Below the pieces are notes generated by a model. The model was not told the DNA's origin. It ran no database searches and saw only the letters and a program-made list of their open reading frames with translations. DNA of 64,000 nucleotides from Clostridium sp. (GTDB lineage: Bacteria; Bacillota; Clostridia; Clostridiales; Clostridiaceae), in contig NZ_JAENWM010000006.1 in assembly GCF_016650035.1 (NCBI RefSeq), positions 1 through 64,000 on the forward strand, in the 5' to 3' direction. The translations under genes were made by a program, and so were the position numbers. This document shows, piece by piece, positions 27,065-36,098 of this stretch; positions within the stretch are counted from its first letter, which is position 1, and each line of letters begins with the position of its first letter.

Positions 27065-28159
27065 ATGGGGAGAGGATTTAATAAAAAGCAAAGTGAATTA
27101 ACAGTAAGTCAGTTTGGTACTATTATTTTTGGATGCATTGTTGGAGTTGGTATTTTATCACTTCCCAATGCTGTAGTAAAATCGGCTCATCAGGATGGGT
27201 GGATTTCCACGTTAATAGGTGGCATATATCCATTGTATGTTGTAATCATAGCTAGTTATATAGGTAAAAAATTTCCTAATGATAACATATTAATTTTAAG
27301 TAAAAAATATTTTGGCAGGTTTTTTGGAGGTATCTTTAATTTAATTTTCGCAAGCTATTTTATTTATATTGCATCAATGATTGCTTGTTATTATAGCAAT
27401 TTAATGCGAAGTTATATGATGGGCTTTTTAACTTCCTTTAAACTCCTATCTATCCTATTTATCTGTATTATTTATGCGTCGTCTAGAGGGTTAAAAGTAA
27501 TAGGAAGAATGAGTGAAATTACTTTTTACATTACAATGGTTCTTTTTTTATTTCCTATAATGGCTTTAAAATATTCTGCAATTACAAATGTTCTTCCTGT
27601 ATTTGGTTCTGGTTTTAGTTCAATAGCAAAGGGTACTATGAAATCAATTTTTGCTTATTCAGGGGCAGAAATAATTCTACTGATTTATCCTTTTTTGAAA
27701 GAGAAAAAGAAGATGTTGAGATCTTCTCTTATTAGTGTAACTATAATTATAGCTGTTTATGTTTGGTGTGTTTTTATAACCATATATTTTTTAGGCCCAG
27801 ATATTGTGAACAAAAGTTACTGGTCATTTTTGGTGGTGACAGAAAGCGTAACCATATCAGCAATTAATAATTATAGATATATTTTTATGTATGTGTGGAG
27901 CATAATTGCATTTAAAAGTATGAGCAATTACGGTTATGCAAGTATATATATTCTAGAGAATTTTGAATATAAGATAGAAAAGAAAAAAATTTGCTTTTTA
28001 TTGTATCCTCTGCTTTTATATTTAGCTCTTGAGTTTGGAAATGAGATAAGTAGGCAAAATATAAATGATAGCATTTTACCTTTATATATCATATTTAATT
28101 TATTATATATGACGGTTATCGCTATATTTATATTTTTTAAGGGGGGAGGTAAATCTTGA
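27065..28159 (+). CDS. Spore germination receptor subunit B, copy 1
   Basis: GerAB-type member of the amino acid-polyamine-organocation transporter superfamily, ~364 residues and about ten membrane segments. The first helix carries GCIVGVGILSLPNAV, equivalent to the broken ligand-binding helix of the family, followed by the QDGWISTLIGGIYPLYVV loop-helix shared with the other two B copies here. It probably binds the germinant. The ATG at 27065 is preferred over the GTG at 27056 because AAAGGTAGTG precedes it. Its stop overlaps the TTG start of the next gene (TTGA). Confidence 0.88.
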   Translation: MGRGFNKKQSELTVSQFGTIIFGCIVGVGILSLPNAVVKSAHQDGWISTLIGGIYPLYVVIIASYIGKKFPNDNILILSKKYFGRFFGGIFNLIFASYFIYIASMIACYYSNLMRSYMMGFLTSFKLLSILFICIIYASSRGLKVIGRMSEITFYITMVLFLFPIMALKYSAITNVLPVFGSGFSSIAKGTMKSIFAYSGAEIILLIYPFLKEKKKMLRSSLISVTIIIAVYVWCVFITIYFLGPDIVNKSYWSFLVVTESVTISAINNYRYIFMYVWSIIAFKSMSNYGYASIYILENFEYKIEKKKICFLLYPLLLYLALEFGNEISRQNINDSILPLYIIFNLLYMTVIAIFIFFKGGGKS

Positions 28160-29268
28160 ATAAGAAAAAATACTTAATTATAATCATTGGTATACTAATT
28201 TATGTATTTATTACTATTGGGCAAGATAGGGTTCCTGTTGAAGAAGTAGTGACTATTAACGGCATAGGCTATGATATAGTGAGAAAAGGTAAAGATACCA
28301 TTGAATATAGTGTACCAATCAATACGAATGTTTATAAAGCAAGTGGTATGCAAGTGAATTTATTATTTAAAGAGCAGGGCCAAAATTTAGGCGAAATAAT
28401 TCAGAAAAGGCAAGAAAAGATGGATAAAAAATATATCCTAGGGCAAGAAAGTGTAGTTTTGATTAGTGAGGATTATGCAAGATATGGATTAAAAACTTTG
28501 ATAGAGGATAGATTTAGAAATCCTGAAGCAAATAGTACGGCTTATATGGCAGTATGTAAAGGAGAGGCAGAGGATTACTTAAAATATCAGAAAAAGGGGT
28601 ATATGAATTCTTCGGAGTATATAGCGGGGATTATAGAATATAATAGTCATTACAGTTTTTTCTCTGACAACTACAAGGGAATAGATGCTTATGTTAGGAT
28701 TGGTGCTGAGGGTAGAAACCTGGTGCTTCCTTATATACAGATAACAGAGGAAGGAATAGAATTAACCGGTATGGCTATTTTTTCAAATGATAAAATGGTA
28801 GAAGTTGTGGATGTACAAAAATCTAAAATACTTAATATATTAAAAAATGACAATGGGCATGGCATATTATCATTGCAAAATAATTCAATAGAGTTTATTG
28901 ATTTTAATGCAATGGTTGGCAAAAGAAAGGTGAAATGTTATAAGCAAGGTGATAAGTACAGTTTCACTATTGGTTTGACATTCAGAGGTAGGATTACTAA
29001 TAATGAAATGTATGTTGGTATGAAGGATGATATAAAGAAAACAAAAGAATTTGAAAAAGATATGGAAAAGAGTATAGAAAAAGAGTGTGATGATTTTATA
29101 AAAGTAATGAAGAGTGATTACAAGATAGATTGCCTTGGCCTTGGCAGAGAGGCTGCTGCTAAGTATGGAAGGCAGAAACACATTGATTGGAATGAGGTTG
29201 TTTCCAATGCAAATATTAAAGTAAATGTAAAGGTTAAGGCGGATTTGCAAGGTAGAGGAGATTATTAG
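28156..29268 (+). CDS. Spore germination receptor subunit C, copy 1 (no lipobox)
   Basis: Ger(x)C-family protein of 370 residues. The family's C-terminal domain is clear, with GLGREAAAKYG and HIDWNEVVSNANIKVNVKVK. GerC proteins are usually lipoproteins with a lipobox ending in GCW; here the N-terminal hydrophobic segment (about 6-21) is followed by GQDRVPVEE and contains no cysteine, so membrane attachment would be by an uncleaved helix or the protein would be released. Starts with TTG behind GGGGGGAGG and overlaps the previous gene by four bases. Confidence 0.85.
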   Translation: MNKKKYLIIIIGILIYVFITIGQDRVPVEEVVTINGIGYDIVRKGKDTIEYSVPINTNVYKASGMQVNLLFKEQGQNLGEIIQKRQEKMDKKYILGQESVVLISEDYARYGLKTLIEDRFRNPEANSTAYMAVCKGEAEDYLKYQKKGYMNSSEYIAGIIEYNSHYSFFSDNYKGIDAYVRIGAEGRNLVLPYIQITEEGIELTGMAIFSNDKMVEVVDVQKSKILNILKNDNGHGILSLQNNSIEFIDFNAMVGKRKVKCYKQGDKYSFTIGLTFRGRITNNEMYVGMKDDIKKTKEFEKDMEKSIEKECDDFIKVMKSDYKIDCLGLGREAAAKYGRQKHIDWNEVVSNANIKVNVKVKADLQGRGDY

Positions 29269-29270
29269 GC

Positions 29271-30350
29271 ATGCAGATAGAAAAGAAAAATCTACTAACT
29301 CCAAATGAAGTTATTTTTATATTAATGGGAATTATGATTGGTGTAACAGTAGCAGGTTTACCTAATAATGTAATGATTGCAAAACAGGATGGGTGGATTT
29401 CTACATTAATAGGTGGAATATATCCACTGTATGTAGCACTTTTAGCTATATATGTAAGTGGAAAATTTCCGAAGGAAAATATTTTAGCGCTGAGTAAAAG
29501 ATATCTTGGTAAGACAATTGGCACAATATTAAATTTTCTTTTCTTAATGAGTTTTTTTAGTTATTTACCACCCTTAATTTCATCAACTGCAATAATTATA
29601 AGAACGGATGCAGTACCTAGCCTAGCTCCAATTAAAATTTATATAGTTTTACTTTTAGCAGGAGTATTTGCAGCAAATATGGGTATTAAAGTACTGGGAA
29701 GGATATGTAGTATCACATTTTTTCTGTTGCTTGCAATCTTAATTCCTACTATTTCTGTTTTAAGTCAAGGAAGTTATCTAAATGTTAGCCCTATATTTGG
29801 ATCTGGAATTGTAAACATTTTTAAAGGAAGTGTTAAATGTGTTTATAATTACTCATTATTGGAACTCATATTCTTAATCTATCCCTTTATAAATGATAGC
29901 AGTAAGATAAAGAGTTCAGTTTTAAAAGCAACAGGATTTACTACTATTATATACGTTTGGATTACTTTTATAAGTATATATTATATTGGAAAAGATATAA
30001 TCCCTAAAACGGTGTGGAGTTTTTTTACAGTAGCTGAGGCAGTAAGGGGTGAAGTAATAACTAATTTCAGATATGTTTTTATATATTGCTGGATAATTAT
30101 AGCGATAAAATCTGTAGCTATTTTTAATTATGTATGTGTGTTTATTTTAGAGGATATTAAAAAAATAAAAAGTAAAAAGACAGTATATTTAGTTATTGCT
30201 AGTGTGGTTATAATCCTTGCACAGATTTATTATGGCAATAGGCTAGCAATGCAGGAGATTACAAAATATACATCACCAATAAGTACTATATACAATTTAA
30301 TATATATAACCCTCATTGCCAGTTTAATATGGATAAAAAAAGGAAGGTAA
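29271..30350 (+). CDS. Spore germination receptor subunit B, copy 2
   Basis: Second GerAB-type membrane protein, 359 residues, ~10 membrane segments. It keeps the QDGWISTLIGGIYPLYVA block of copy 1, but the first-helix motif differs (GVTVAGLPNNVM in place of GVGILSLPNAVV), which suggests a different ligand pocket. It lies two bases after the C copy 1 stop, with GAGGAG upstream, and one base before C copy 2, so translation is tightly coupled. Confidence 0.88.
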   Translation: MQIEKKNLLTPNEVIFILMGIMIGVTVAGLPNNVMIAKQDGWISTLIGGIYPLYVALLAIYVSGKFPKENILALSKRYLGKTIGTILNFLFLMSFFSYLPPLISSTAIIIRTDAVPSLAPIKIYIVLLLAGVFAANMGIKVLGRICSITFFLLLAILIPTISVLSQGSYLNVSPIFGSGIVNIFKGSVKCVYNYSLLELIFLIYPFINDSSKIKSSVLKATGFTTIIYVWITFISIYYIGKDIIPKTVWSFFTVAEAVRGEVITNFRYVFIYCWIIIAIKSVAIFNYVCVFILEDIKKIKSKKTVYLVIASVVIILAQIYYGNRLAMQEITKYTSPISTIYNLIYITLIASLIWIKKGR

Positions 30351-30351
30351 A

Positions 30352-31473
30352 ATGAAAAAAAATATGAATTTAATATTTATTGTGGTTTTATGGAGTGTAG
30401 TTATTATGGTGTTTTCTAGAGGTGAAAACATGAATTTGCATAATATGGAAGAACTGGGTATTTCTATTGGGGTAGGAATTGGAATAAATAAAAATGGTGA
30501 AGGGAATATAATGTATAGGGTTACTACCACTACTAATGAATATAAAGAAGATGCCAGTGTTGAAGCTTTATTAGGTACTGGAACAAGTAGCACTATTAGC
30601 AAAACAAGAGAGGATAGACAAAAAAAAACAGGTAAAGAATTCTTTTTAGGGCTAGCAAAAATTTATATAATAGATGAGGAATATGCTAAATATGGAATAA
30701 GAGCTTTTATGGATATTAATTTTAAGAATACTGTAGGTAATGACAATGCATTTGTAGTGGTATGCAAAGGTAGGAATGAAAAATATTTTAATTATAAGTC
30801 CCCAGGCTATGATAATTCAGCAGATTATATAAGTGATATGATTAAAAATTCTGTAAACTATAATTTTTTTAGAGAAGGGTACACGTTTAAAGACGCAGCA
30901 TTATCAATGGATGCAGAGGGTAAAAATGTTGTTAGTCCCTACATTGAAATAATGGAAGATGGCATTAAAATTACAGGAGTGGCTGTCTTTAAAAAAGATA
31001 AGCTAGCTGTTATTTTGGATATGAAGGAAACAAGAATAATGAATATGTTACGTGAAAATAAGGTAAGGGGCATACTAACCATACAAAAGAATTCAGAGAA
31101 GTATGTAAACTATCAAGCGGAATCTAAAAGAAAAATTTCGTGTGAAAAAATAGGGGATAAATATACTTTTACTATTGACCTAAATTTAGATGGAGAAATT
31201 ATTAACAATGAATTATATAAAGATATAGCAACTGATATAGAGGTAACAAATAAATTTGAAGATGACATGGCGAGACAAGTGAAAGAAATATGCAATGGAT
31301 TTTTGGATAAAATGAAGAAGGAGTATAAGCTAGACTTACTGCAGCTAGGATGGGTGGCTGCGGCGAAATATGGAAGAGACACAGGAGTAGATTGGAATGA
31401 GGTTGTTGCAAACTCTGACATTGTGGTGAATGTAAAGGTAAATGTTGATAAATTAGGAAGAGGACAGTATTAA
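30352..31473 (+). CDS. Spore germination receptor subunit C, copy 2 (no lipobox)
   Basis: Ger(x)C-family protein, 373 residues, with the family C-terminus (GWVAAAKYGRDTGVDWNEVV). The N-terminal hydrophobic segment (about 7-21) runs into SRGENMNLHNMEELG without a cysteine, so there is no lipobox. The paralogue-specific EELGISIGVGIGINKNGEGN replaces the EVVTINGIGYDIV region of copy 1. The start ATG follows GGAAGG. Confidence 0.85.
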   Translation: MKKNMNLIFIVVLWSVVIMVFSRGENMNLHNMEELGISIGVGIGINKNGEGNIMYRVTTTTNEYKEDASVEALLGTGTSSTISKTREDRQKKTGKEFFLGLAKIYIIDEEYAKYGIRAFMDINFKNTVGNDNAFVVVCKGRNEKYFNYKSPGYDNSADYISDMIKNSVNYNFFREGYTFKDAALSMDAEGKNVVSPYIEIMEDGIKITGVAVFKKDKLAVILDMKETRIMNMLRENKVRGILTIQKNSEKYVNYQAESKRKISCEKIGDKYTFTIDLNLDGEIINNELYKDIATDIEVTNKFEDDMARQVKEICNGFLDKMKKEYKLDLLQLGWVAAAKYGRDTGVDWNEVVANSDIVVNVKVNVDKLGRGQY

Positions 31474-31546
31474 ATACAGGATAAATAGAAGGCTTAATGA
31501 TTAATAATCATTAAGTACAGGATAGGAATGCATGAGAGGATACCTT

Positions 31547-32704
31547 ATGAAAAAGAAAAAAATGATAATTATGTTTTTAGTAGCGCTTATAGTTTTTATT
31601 TATCTAGGGAAATTGCAAGTAAGTCCTATGGAGGAGCTAAATGTAATAGCAGGCATTGGGTTTGATATTAACAAAGAAGCAAGCAGTAATGTGGAATATA
31701 GCGTTGCGTTTACTATATATGATTTTAATAAGAAGGGAAAAAATGGTGCAAGAAGCACTGATATCAAGGCAATTAAGGGTGGAAAAAATACAGAGCAAGG
31801 CAGTATCTTTATAAAGTCAGAGTCAACTACATTTGGAGACACAAGGGAAAAAAGACAATTAATTTCCAGTAAACCTTATGTAATTGGTACTGAAAGGATA
31901 TCAATATTAGGGGAAGAACAAGCATCTTATGGGATATTAAATTTAATAAATATATTTTTTGCCAATGCAAAAATTAATGAAAGTGCTGTTTTTGCAGTAT
32001 GTAAAGGGAAGGCAGAAGATATATTAAAGTTTAAGGTAGAAGGGTATCCTAGTTCTGCAGATTATATGAAAGGTATGATCAGGAATGCTACAAACTATAA
32101 CTTTATATCTGCGAAATATACTTTATTGAATACATATGTAACACTAGATTCAGAAGGAAGTAATTTAGTGCTTCCTTATCTAGAAATAAAGGATAAAAAT
32201 ATCACTTTTGCAGGTATGGCCTTATTTAAAGGGAATAAAATGGCTTATGTACTACCTATGGAGGAAAGCAAAATTATGAATATGCTTAGGGAGAAAAAAG
32301 GGAAAGGAGTATTAAGTCTGCAGGAAGGACCAGATAAGTATATAAATTATGATGCAATTGTTAAAAGGAAGGTGAAATGTACTAAGAGAGAAGGAAAATA
32401 TGAATTCATTATTAATTTAGATTTTCAGGGAGACATCATAGAGAACACATTATATGGAGATATAAAAAAGGAAAACGAAAAAGAATTTGAAAAACTCATG
32501 GCAAAAAAAATAGAGAAAATGTGTAATGAATTTTTGGAGAAGATGAAAAATGTTTATAGAATAGATTGCTTAAATCTAGGGATGTTCGCTGCGGCCAAAT
32601 ATGGAAGAGAAACGGGAGTAGATTGGAATGAAGAGGTAAGTAATGCAGATATTAAAGTGAATGTAGTGGTGAAAATTGATAAAATAGGAAAAGGTCAGTA
32701 TTAA
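31547..32704 (+). CDS. Spore germination receptor subunit C, copy 3 (no lipobox)
   Basis: Third Ger(x)C-family protein, ~385 residues. The C-terminus has MFAAAKYGRETGVDWNEEV. The N-terminal segment (KKKKMIIMFLVALIVFIYLG, then KLQVSPMEELN) contains no cysteine. It is preceded by a 73-base gap holding a small ATTAATAATCATTAA repeat. Two starts are possible; I chose the ATG at 31547 because GAGAGG lies seven bases upstream, although the ATG at 31532 also has a weaker AGGA. It is placed directly after another C gene with no B between them. Confidence 0.85.
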   Translation: MKKKKMIIMFLVALIVFIYLGKLQVSPMEELNVIAGIGFDINKEASSNVEYSVAFTIYDFNKKGKNGARSTDIKAIKGGKNTEQGSIFIKSESTTFGDTREKRQLISSKPYVIGTERISILGEEQASYGILNLINIFFANAKINESAVFAVCKGKAEDILKFKVEGYPSSADYMKGMIRNATNYNFISAKYTLLNTYVTLDSEGSNLVLPYLEIKDKNITFAGMALFKGNKMAYVLPMEESKIMNMLREKKGKGVLSLQEGPDKYINYDAIVKRKVKCTKREGKYEFIINLDFQGDIIENTLYGDIKKENEKEFEKLMAKKIEKMCNEFLEKMKNVYRIDCLNLGMFAAAKYGRETGVDWNEEVSNADIKVNVVVKIDKIGKGQY

Positions 32705-32726
32705 AATACGTATGGAGAATAAAAAT

Positions 32727-33812
32727 ATGGAGAAAATAAAAAATAACTTATTAGAAGAGGGCGAATGCATAGCGATGGTAGTGGGGTTTGTAACCAGCGT
32801 AGGTCTTTTATCATTACCTAATGGAGTAGTACAGGATGCTAAACAGGATGGATGGTTATCGGTTGTTGTTGGTGGAGTATATCCTCTGTTTTTGGCTTTT
32901 TTATCTATTTATTATGTAAAAAAACATCCAAATGAGGATATATTAGTTTTAAGTAAAAAATATTTAGGGGTCATTCTTGGTACCATATGCAACATTCTAT
33001 TCCTGGCTCAGTTTATTATATATTTGATAGGGGTTGCATCTGGAATGAGTAATGTTTATATATGCCATGCAACAGCTTTTTTAACACCAATAAAGATTTT
33101 TATTCCTGCTATATTATTAGCTACTTATTTAGCTCTTAAAGAGATAAAAGTATTGGCAAGAATAAATATAATTGGACTCTATGCTGTGGTGATATCAATA
33201 TTTACCTTACTACCAGCCTTGCAACATGGTAATTACCTAAATTTGTTTCCGATTTTTGGATCTGGGTATAAAAATATTTTAAAGGCAAGTATTGAATCCT
33301 CTTATGCTTATGGTGGACTAGAGGGAATATTTTTAATTTATCCTTTTATGAGAAACAAAGAAAAAATTAAAGCGGTAGTGTTGAAATCTACTTTTTTAAT
33401 TATAGTGATTTATACTTGGACAACTTTTATATGTATTTATTTTTTAGGATATAAGGTTACTTCTAAAGCATTATGGCCAGTTTTAATAGTAACAGAAGGA
33501 GTAGATTTACCGGTACTAAATAGTTTTCGTTTTGTATTTTTATATTTATGGAGCATGACTATATTTAGGACGTTAGCAACTTATCAGTACTCAGTTACAT
33601 ATATTTCAAGTTATATACTAAAGATAAAAGATAAAAAGAAGGTTTATTGGTTTACAGTTCCTATTGCAATTTACTTATGCTTAAAAGTTGGGAATGAAGT
33701 GCAAAGGAGAGCAATTCTTGGCTATATTATTCCAAAGGTAACATTGTTTAATATTGCATACATATCTATTATTGCTATATTGATATTTATAAAAGATAAA
33801 AGGAGAAAGTAA
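32727..33812 (+). CDS. Spore germination receptor subunit B, copy 3
   Basis: Third GerAB-type permease-like subunit, ~361 residues, ~10 membrane segments. The first helix reads GFVTSVGLLSLPNGVV, closer to copy 1, followed by KQDGWLSVVVGGVYPLFLAF. It ends the operon and is followed by a cruciform-type terminator. The ATG at 32727 has GGAGA eight bases upstream and is preferred to the ATG at 32712. Confidence 0.87.
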   Translation: MEKIKNNLLEEGECIAMVVGFVTSVGLLSLPNGVVQDAKQDGWLSVVVGGVYPLFLAFLSIYYVKKHPNEDILVLSKKYLGVILGTICNILFLAQFIIYLIGVASGMSNVYICHATAFLTPIKIFIPAILLATYLALKEIKVLARINIIGLYAVVISIFTLLPALQHGNYLNLFPIFGSGYKNILKASIESSYAYGGLEGIFLIYPFMRNKEKIKAVVLKSTFLIIVIYTWTTFICIYFLGYKVTSKALWPVLIVTEGVDLPVLNSFRFVFLYLWSMTIFRTLATYQYSVTYISSYILKIKDKKKVYWFTVPIAIYLCLKVGNEVQRRAILGYIIPKVTLFNIAYISIIAILIFIKDKRRK

Positions 33813-33815
33813 ACT

Positions 33816-33881
33816 ACACAATTTAAAAATCCCCTAAAACTCCAGAATTTTTCTGAGGTTTTAGAGGAACTATAATTGTGT
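33816..33881. terminator. Bidirectional terminator after the germination operon
   Basis: Outer stem ACACAATT/AATTGTGT (33816-33823, 33874-33881) and an inner ~18-pair stem (33831-33867) with two mismatches, between convergent genes. Confidence 0.7.
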
Positions 33882-33889
33882 ATAATATA

Positions 33890-34096
33890 TTAGTCTTCTA
33901 TTTCGTAAGTATATGGATATATATCTTCAACAGATTTATTTAAACTACTAGCAAATTTTTGAACATCAATTTCCTCAATGGTAGTGTCACTTTTAAGTAC
34001 TCTAGCATTCCATACGTCACCATCAGAATTAACTAGTAATTCCGCAGCATAAGTAGAACCATCATCAAAATGTATTTTACCTTTTTTCCATGGCAT
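33890..34096 (-). CDS. Small protein of unknown function
   Basis: 68 residues, acidic, beginning MPWKKGKIHFDDGSTY. The N-terminal half looks like a short beta-sheet (KIHFDDGSTYAAELLVNSDG) and the C-terminal half helical (IEEIDVQKFASSLNKSVEDI). There is no membrane segment. AAAGGAGG precedes the ATG. It follows another small gene (34120-34284) by 23 bases on the same strand, so the two form a mini-operon. No family recognised. Confidence 0.65.
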   Translation of the reverse strand: MPWKKGKIHFDDGSTYAAELLVNSDGDVWNARVLKSDTTIEEIDVQKFASSLNKSVEDIYPYTYEIED

Positions 34097-34119
34097 AGAA
34101 CGTTCCTCCTTTAAAAATA

Positions 34120-34284
34120 TTATTTATTATGAGATAGTTTAGAACGTTTAGTAAACTTATCATTATTTGCATCTATTTTCACACCATTTTCGATTCCTAT
34201 ATCGCTACCACTCTGAGGAAACATTTTTCTAAGTTCTGCATTTGTTTTCTTTTCGGTTTTTATGTGACTTTTATTATTATTCAT
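34120..34284 (-). CDS. Small basic protein of unknown function
   Basis: 54 residues, lysine- and asparagine-rich (MNNNKSHIKTEKKTNAELRK), with no hydrophobic segment. AAGGAGG lies seven bases before the ATG at 34284. It is the first gene of a two-gene unit with the 68-residue protein. The amino-acid composition would fit a small spore or nucleic-acid-associated protein, but nothing proves that. Confidence 0.6.
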   Translation of the reverse strand: MNNNKSHIKTEKKTNAELRKMFPQSGSDIGIENGVKIDANNDKFTKRSKLSHNK

Positions 34285-34478
34285 AAATAATCCTCCTTAT
34301 TTTATAATATGTTATTAATATAACCTTAATATCAGAAAATATTTAACGAAAAAAATTACTATTAAAGGTAGTAATTTTAAAAAAAATGTATTTATAGGAT
34401 CCAATTAGATGTATAATATTAATCTAAAGTACCTGATTAATTTATGAAATAAAAAAAATTAAGAGGAAGTGATTTAAT

Positions 34479-35204
34479 ATGCCATTTAATGTATATAACA
34501 AAAACAATAAATATTTAGGGTTTATTCAATGTGCATATCAGCAATATACAAATGTATTTATGGTGGCTAGTACAAATATTCTGTTAGAGGGGGAAGATTT
34601 TAATATAGCTAAAATAAGATCTCAGTTAGCAGGCTACCTTGGATGCAAAAGCATTTTAGGAAAAATAAATGAAGAGAAATTAAACAAAAGTATAGATAAT
34701 ATAGTAAACAAAGAATTTAGTAGATTTAAAGATAATACTCATGAAGAATTATTAAAACTGGTATACCTTAAAATATTACGTAATGAACAAAATGTTCGTT
34801 ATAAAATCATTGATAATGAACAAATTAATTCATACTTCTTGCTGGATATTAATAATATTGTAATTCAAAATGACCGAGTCATTATAGATGAAGAGATAGA
34901 TTATATAAGTAATGCAACCATAGGAAAACTTATTCCTATGGTTGCAAAGATTATTGATTATCCAACAATACAAATTGATAGTATCTCCTCAGGACAAGGC
35001 TTGTTATTGGGCGTAGATCTTGATGATTTGGCAGGAAGAAAGCATAATCATAAAACAAAACTAAAAGTAAAATCAGGGAACTTTGTATGGGATCTTAATT
35101 TACCTGTAGAACTATACTCACAAAAGGGTGATACAATTCAGATTTATGTGGATAATAGAGTTATTAAAAGGGTGTTTTGCCAAGGGATAATATATGAATT
35201 CTAA
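34479..35204 (+). CDS. Protein of unknown function
   Basis: 241 residues, predicted soluble. I recognise no family. The N-terminal ~45 residues are beta-rich, residues ~50-120 helical with an HEELLKLVYLKILRNEQ helix, and the C-terminal ~60 residues again beta-rich (KLKVKSGNFVWDLNLPVELY), ending in a short valine/isoleucine strand. AGAGGAAGTG precedes the ATG. The gene is monocistronic and ends at a strong terminator. Confidence 0.6.
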   Translation: MPFNVYNKNNKYLGFIQCAYQQYTNVFMVASTNILLEGEDFNIAKIRSQLAGYLGCKSILGKINEEKLNKSIDNIVNKEFSRFKDNTHEELLKLVYLKILRNEQNVRYKIIDNEQINSYFLLDINNIVIQNDRVIIDEEIDYISNATIGKLIPMVAKIIDYPTIQIDSISSGQGLLLGVDLDDLAGRKHNHKTKLKVKSGNFVWDLNLPVELYSQKGDTIQIYVDNRVIKRVFCQGIIYEF

Positions 35205-35205
35205 T

Positions 35206-35252
35206 AAAAATAAACTACACTATGAGTACTATTTATAGTGTAGTTTATTTTT
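35206..35252. terminator. Bidirectional terminator
   Basis: A perfect 17-bp stem (35206-35222 with 35236-35252) between convergent genes, with A and T tails on both strands. Confidence 0.9.
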
Positions 35253-35259
35253 ATGTAAA

Positions 35260-35868
35260 TTATTTTGCAAGCTGAGAAAAGTAATGCTTAGGTATAAAAC
35301 CTTTCTTTATACCTTCTGTGACTAGCAAATAAGTTGCAGTAGTATCAAATCTAGCGTCGTGAAAATTAGCAGTGTCTCCAAAATATTCATTGCTTTTTAA
35401 ATTTATTTCTTTTTCATTTAATTTTAAGAACTCAATGTTTTCTGATAATTTTGGATTTTTATAACCACCCCGTGCAGAGTAAAGTTTGCAGATATCTTTG
35501 TAATATTTCATTGTACAAAATGTATGTTTAGGGGTTAGAGTATGTCCACAATTTTTAAGTTCGTGAGTTAGAAATTTTATATCGAAATTAACATTGTGTC
35601 CTATAAGAATATCTGCATCAATAAAGTCATCAATAAAATCTTCGTATGAATCTTCAAAAGTTTTACCATCACTTAGTGCAAATAGTGCATCTACACTAAA
35701 TCCATGAACATCTTGCGCAGATGGTTCTATATAATCTACTGTAAAAAAAATATTTTTACCTACTGTTTTTGTCGGCTTATAATCTGTATCAACAAGTATA
35801 TAACTAAGTTGACATATGTTTCCTGGCCTTATGCCAGTAGTTTCTGTATCAAAAAAAATCATTCTCAT
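35260..35868 (-). CDS. DnaQ-like 3'-5' exonuclease (DEDDh)
   Basis: 202 residues with the three exonuclease motifs of the DEDDh superfamily: Exo I FFDTETTG near the N-terminus, Exo II LIGHNVNFD, and Exo III HDARFDTTAT with the catalytic histidine. It is a stand-alone protein with no polymerase or helicase domain and could act in DNA repair or RNA trimming. GGAGGG lies seven bases before the ATG. It is divergent from the LytS-type kinase gene. Confidence 0.88.
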   Translation of the reverse strand: MRMIFFDTETTGIRPGNICQLSYILVDTDYKPTKTVGKNIFFTVDYIEPSAQDVHGFSVDALFALSDGKTFEDSYEDFIDDFIDADILIGHNVNFDIKFLTHELKNCGHTLTPKHTFCTMKYYKDICKLYSARGGYKNPKLSENIEFLKLNEKEINLKSNEYFGDTANFHDARFDTTATYLLVTEGIKKGFIPKHYFSQLAK

Positions 35869-36098
35869 TATAGGACCCTCCTGTAGTTCTCACCTAGATG
35901 TACATTTCAATTAACATACAAAGGCTATTTATAGTTTAAAAGCTTTTAAAGATAACATTATAAAGCATCCTTTATATTTTTATTACTTGAAAACAAGCTC
36001 ACATTAATTATAACATAGTTTATATACCTTTATATATTATGGAATGTTGTATATACTATTAATAAGGCCTTCTTTAATAATGACAGTAAAGGTTAGAA

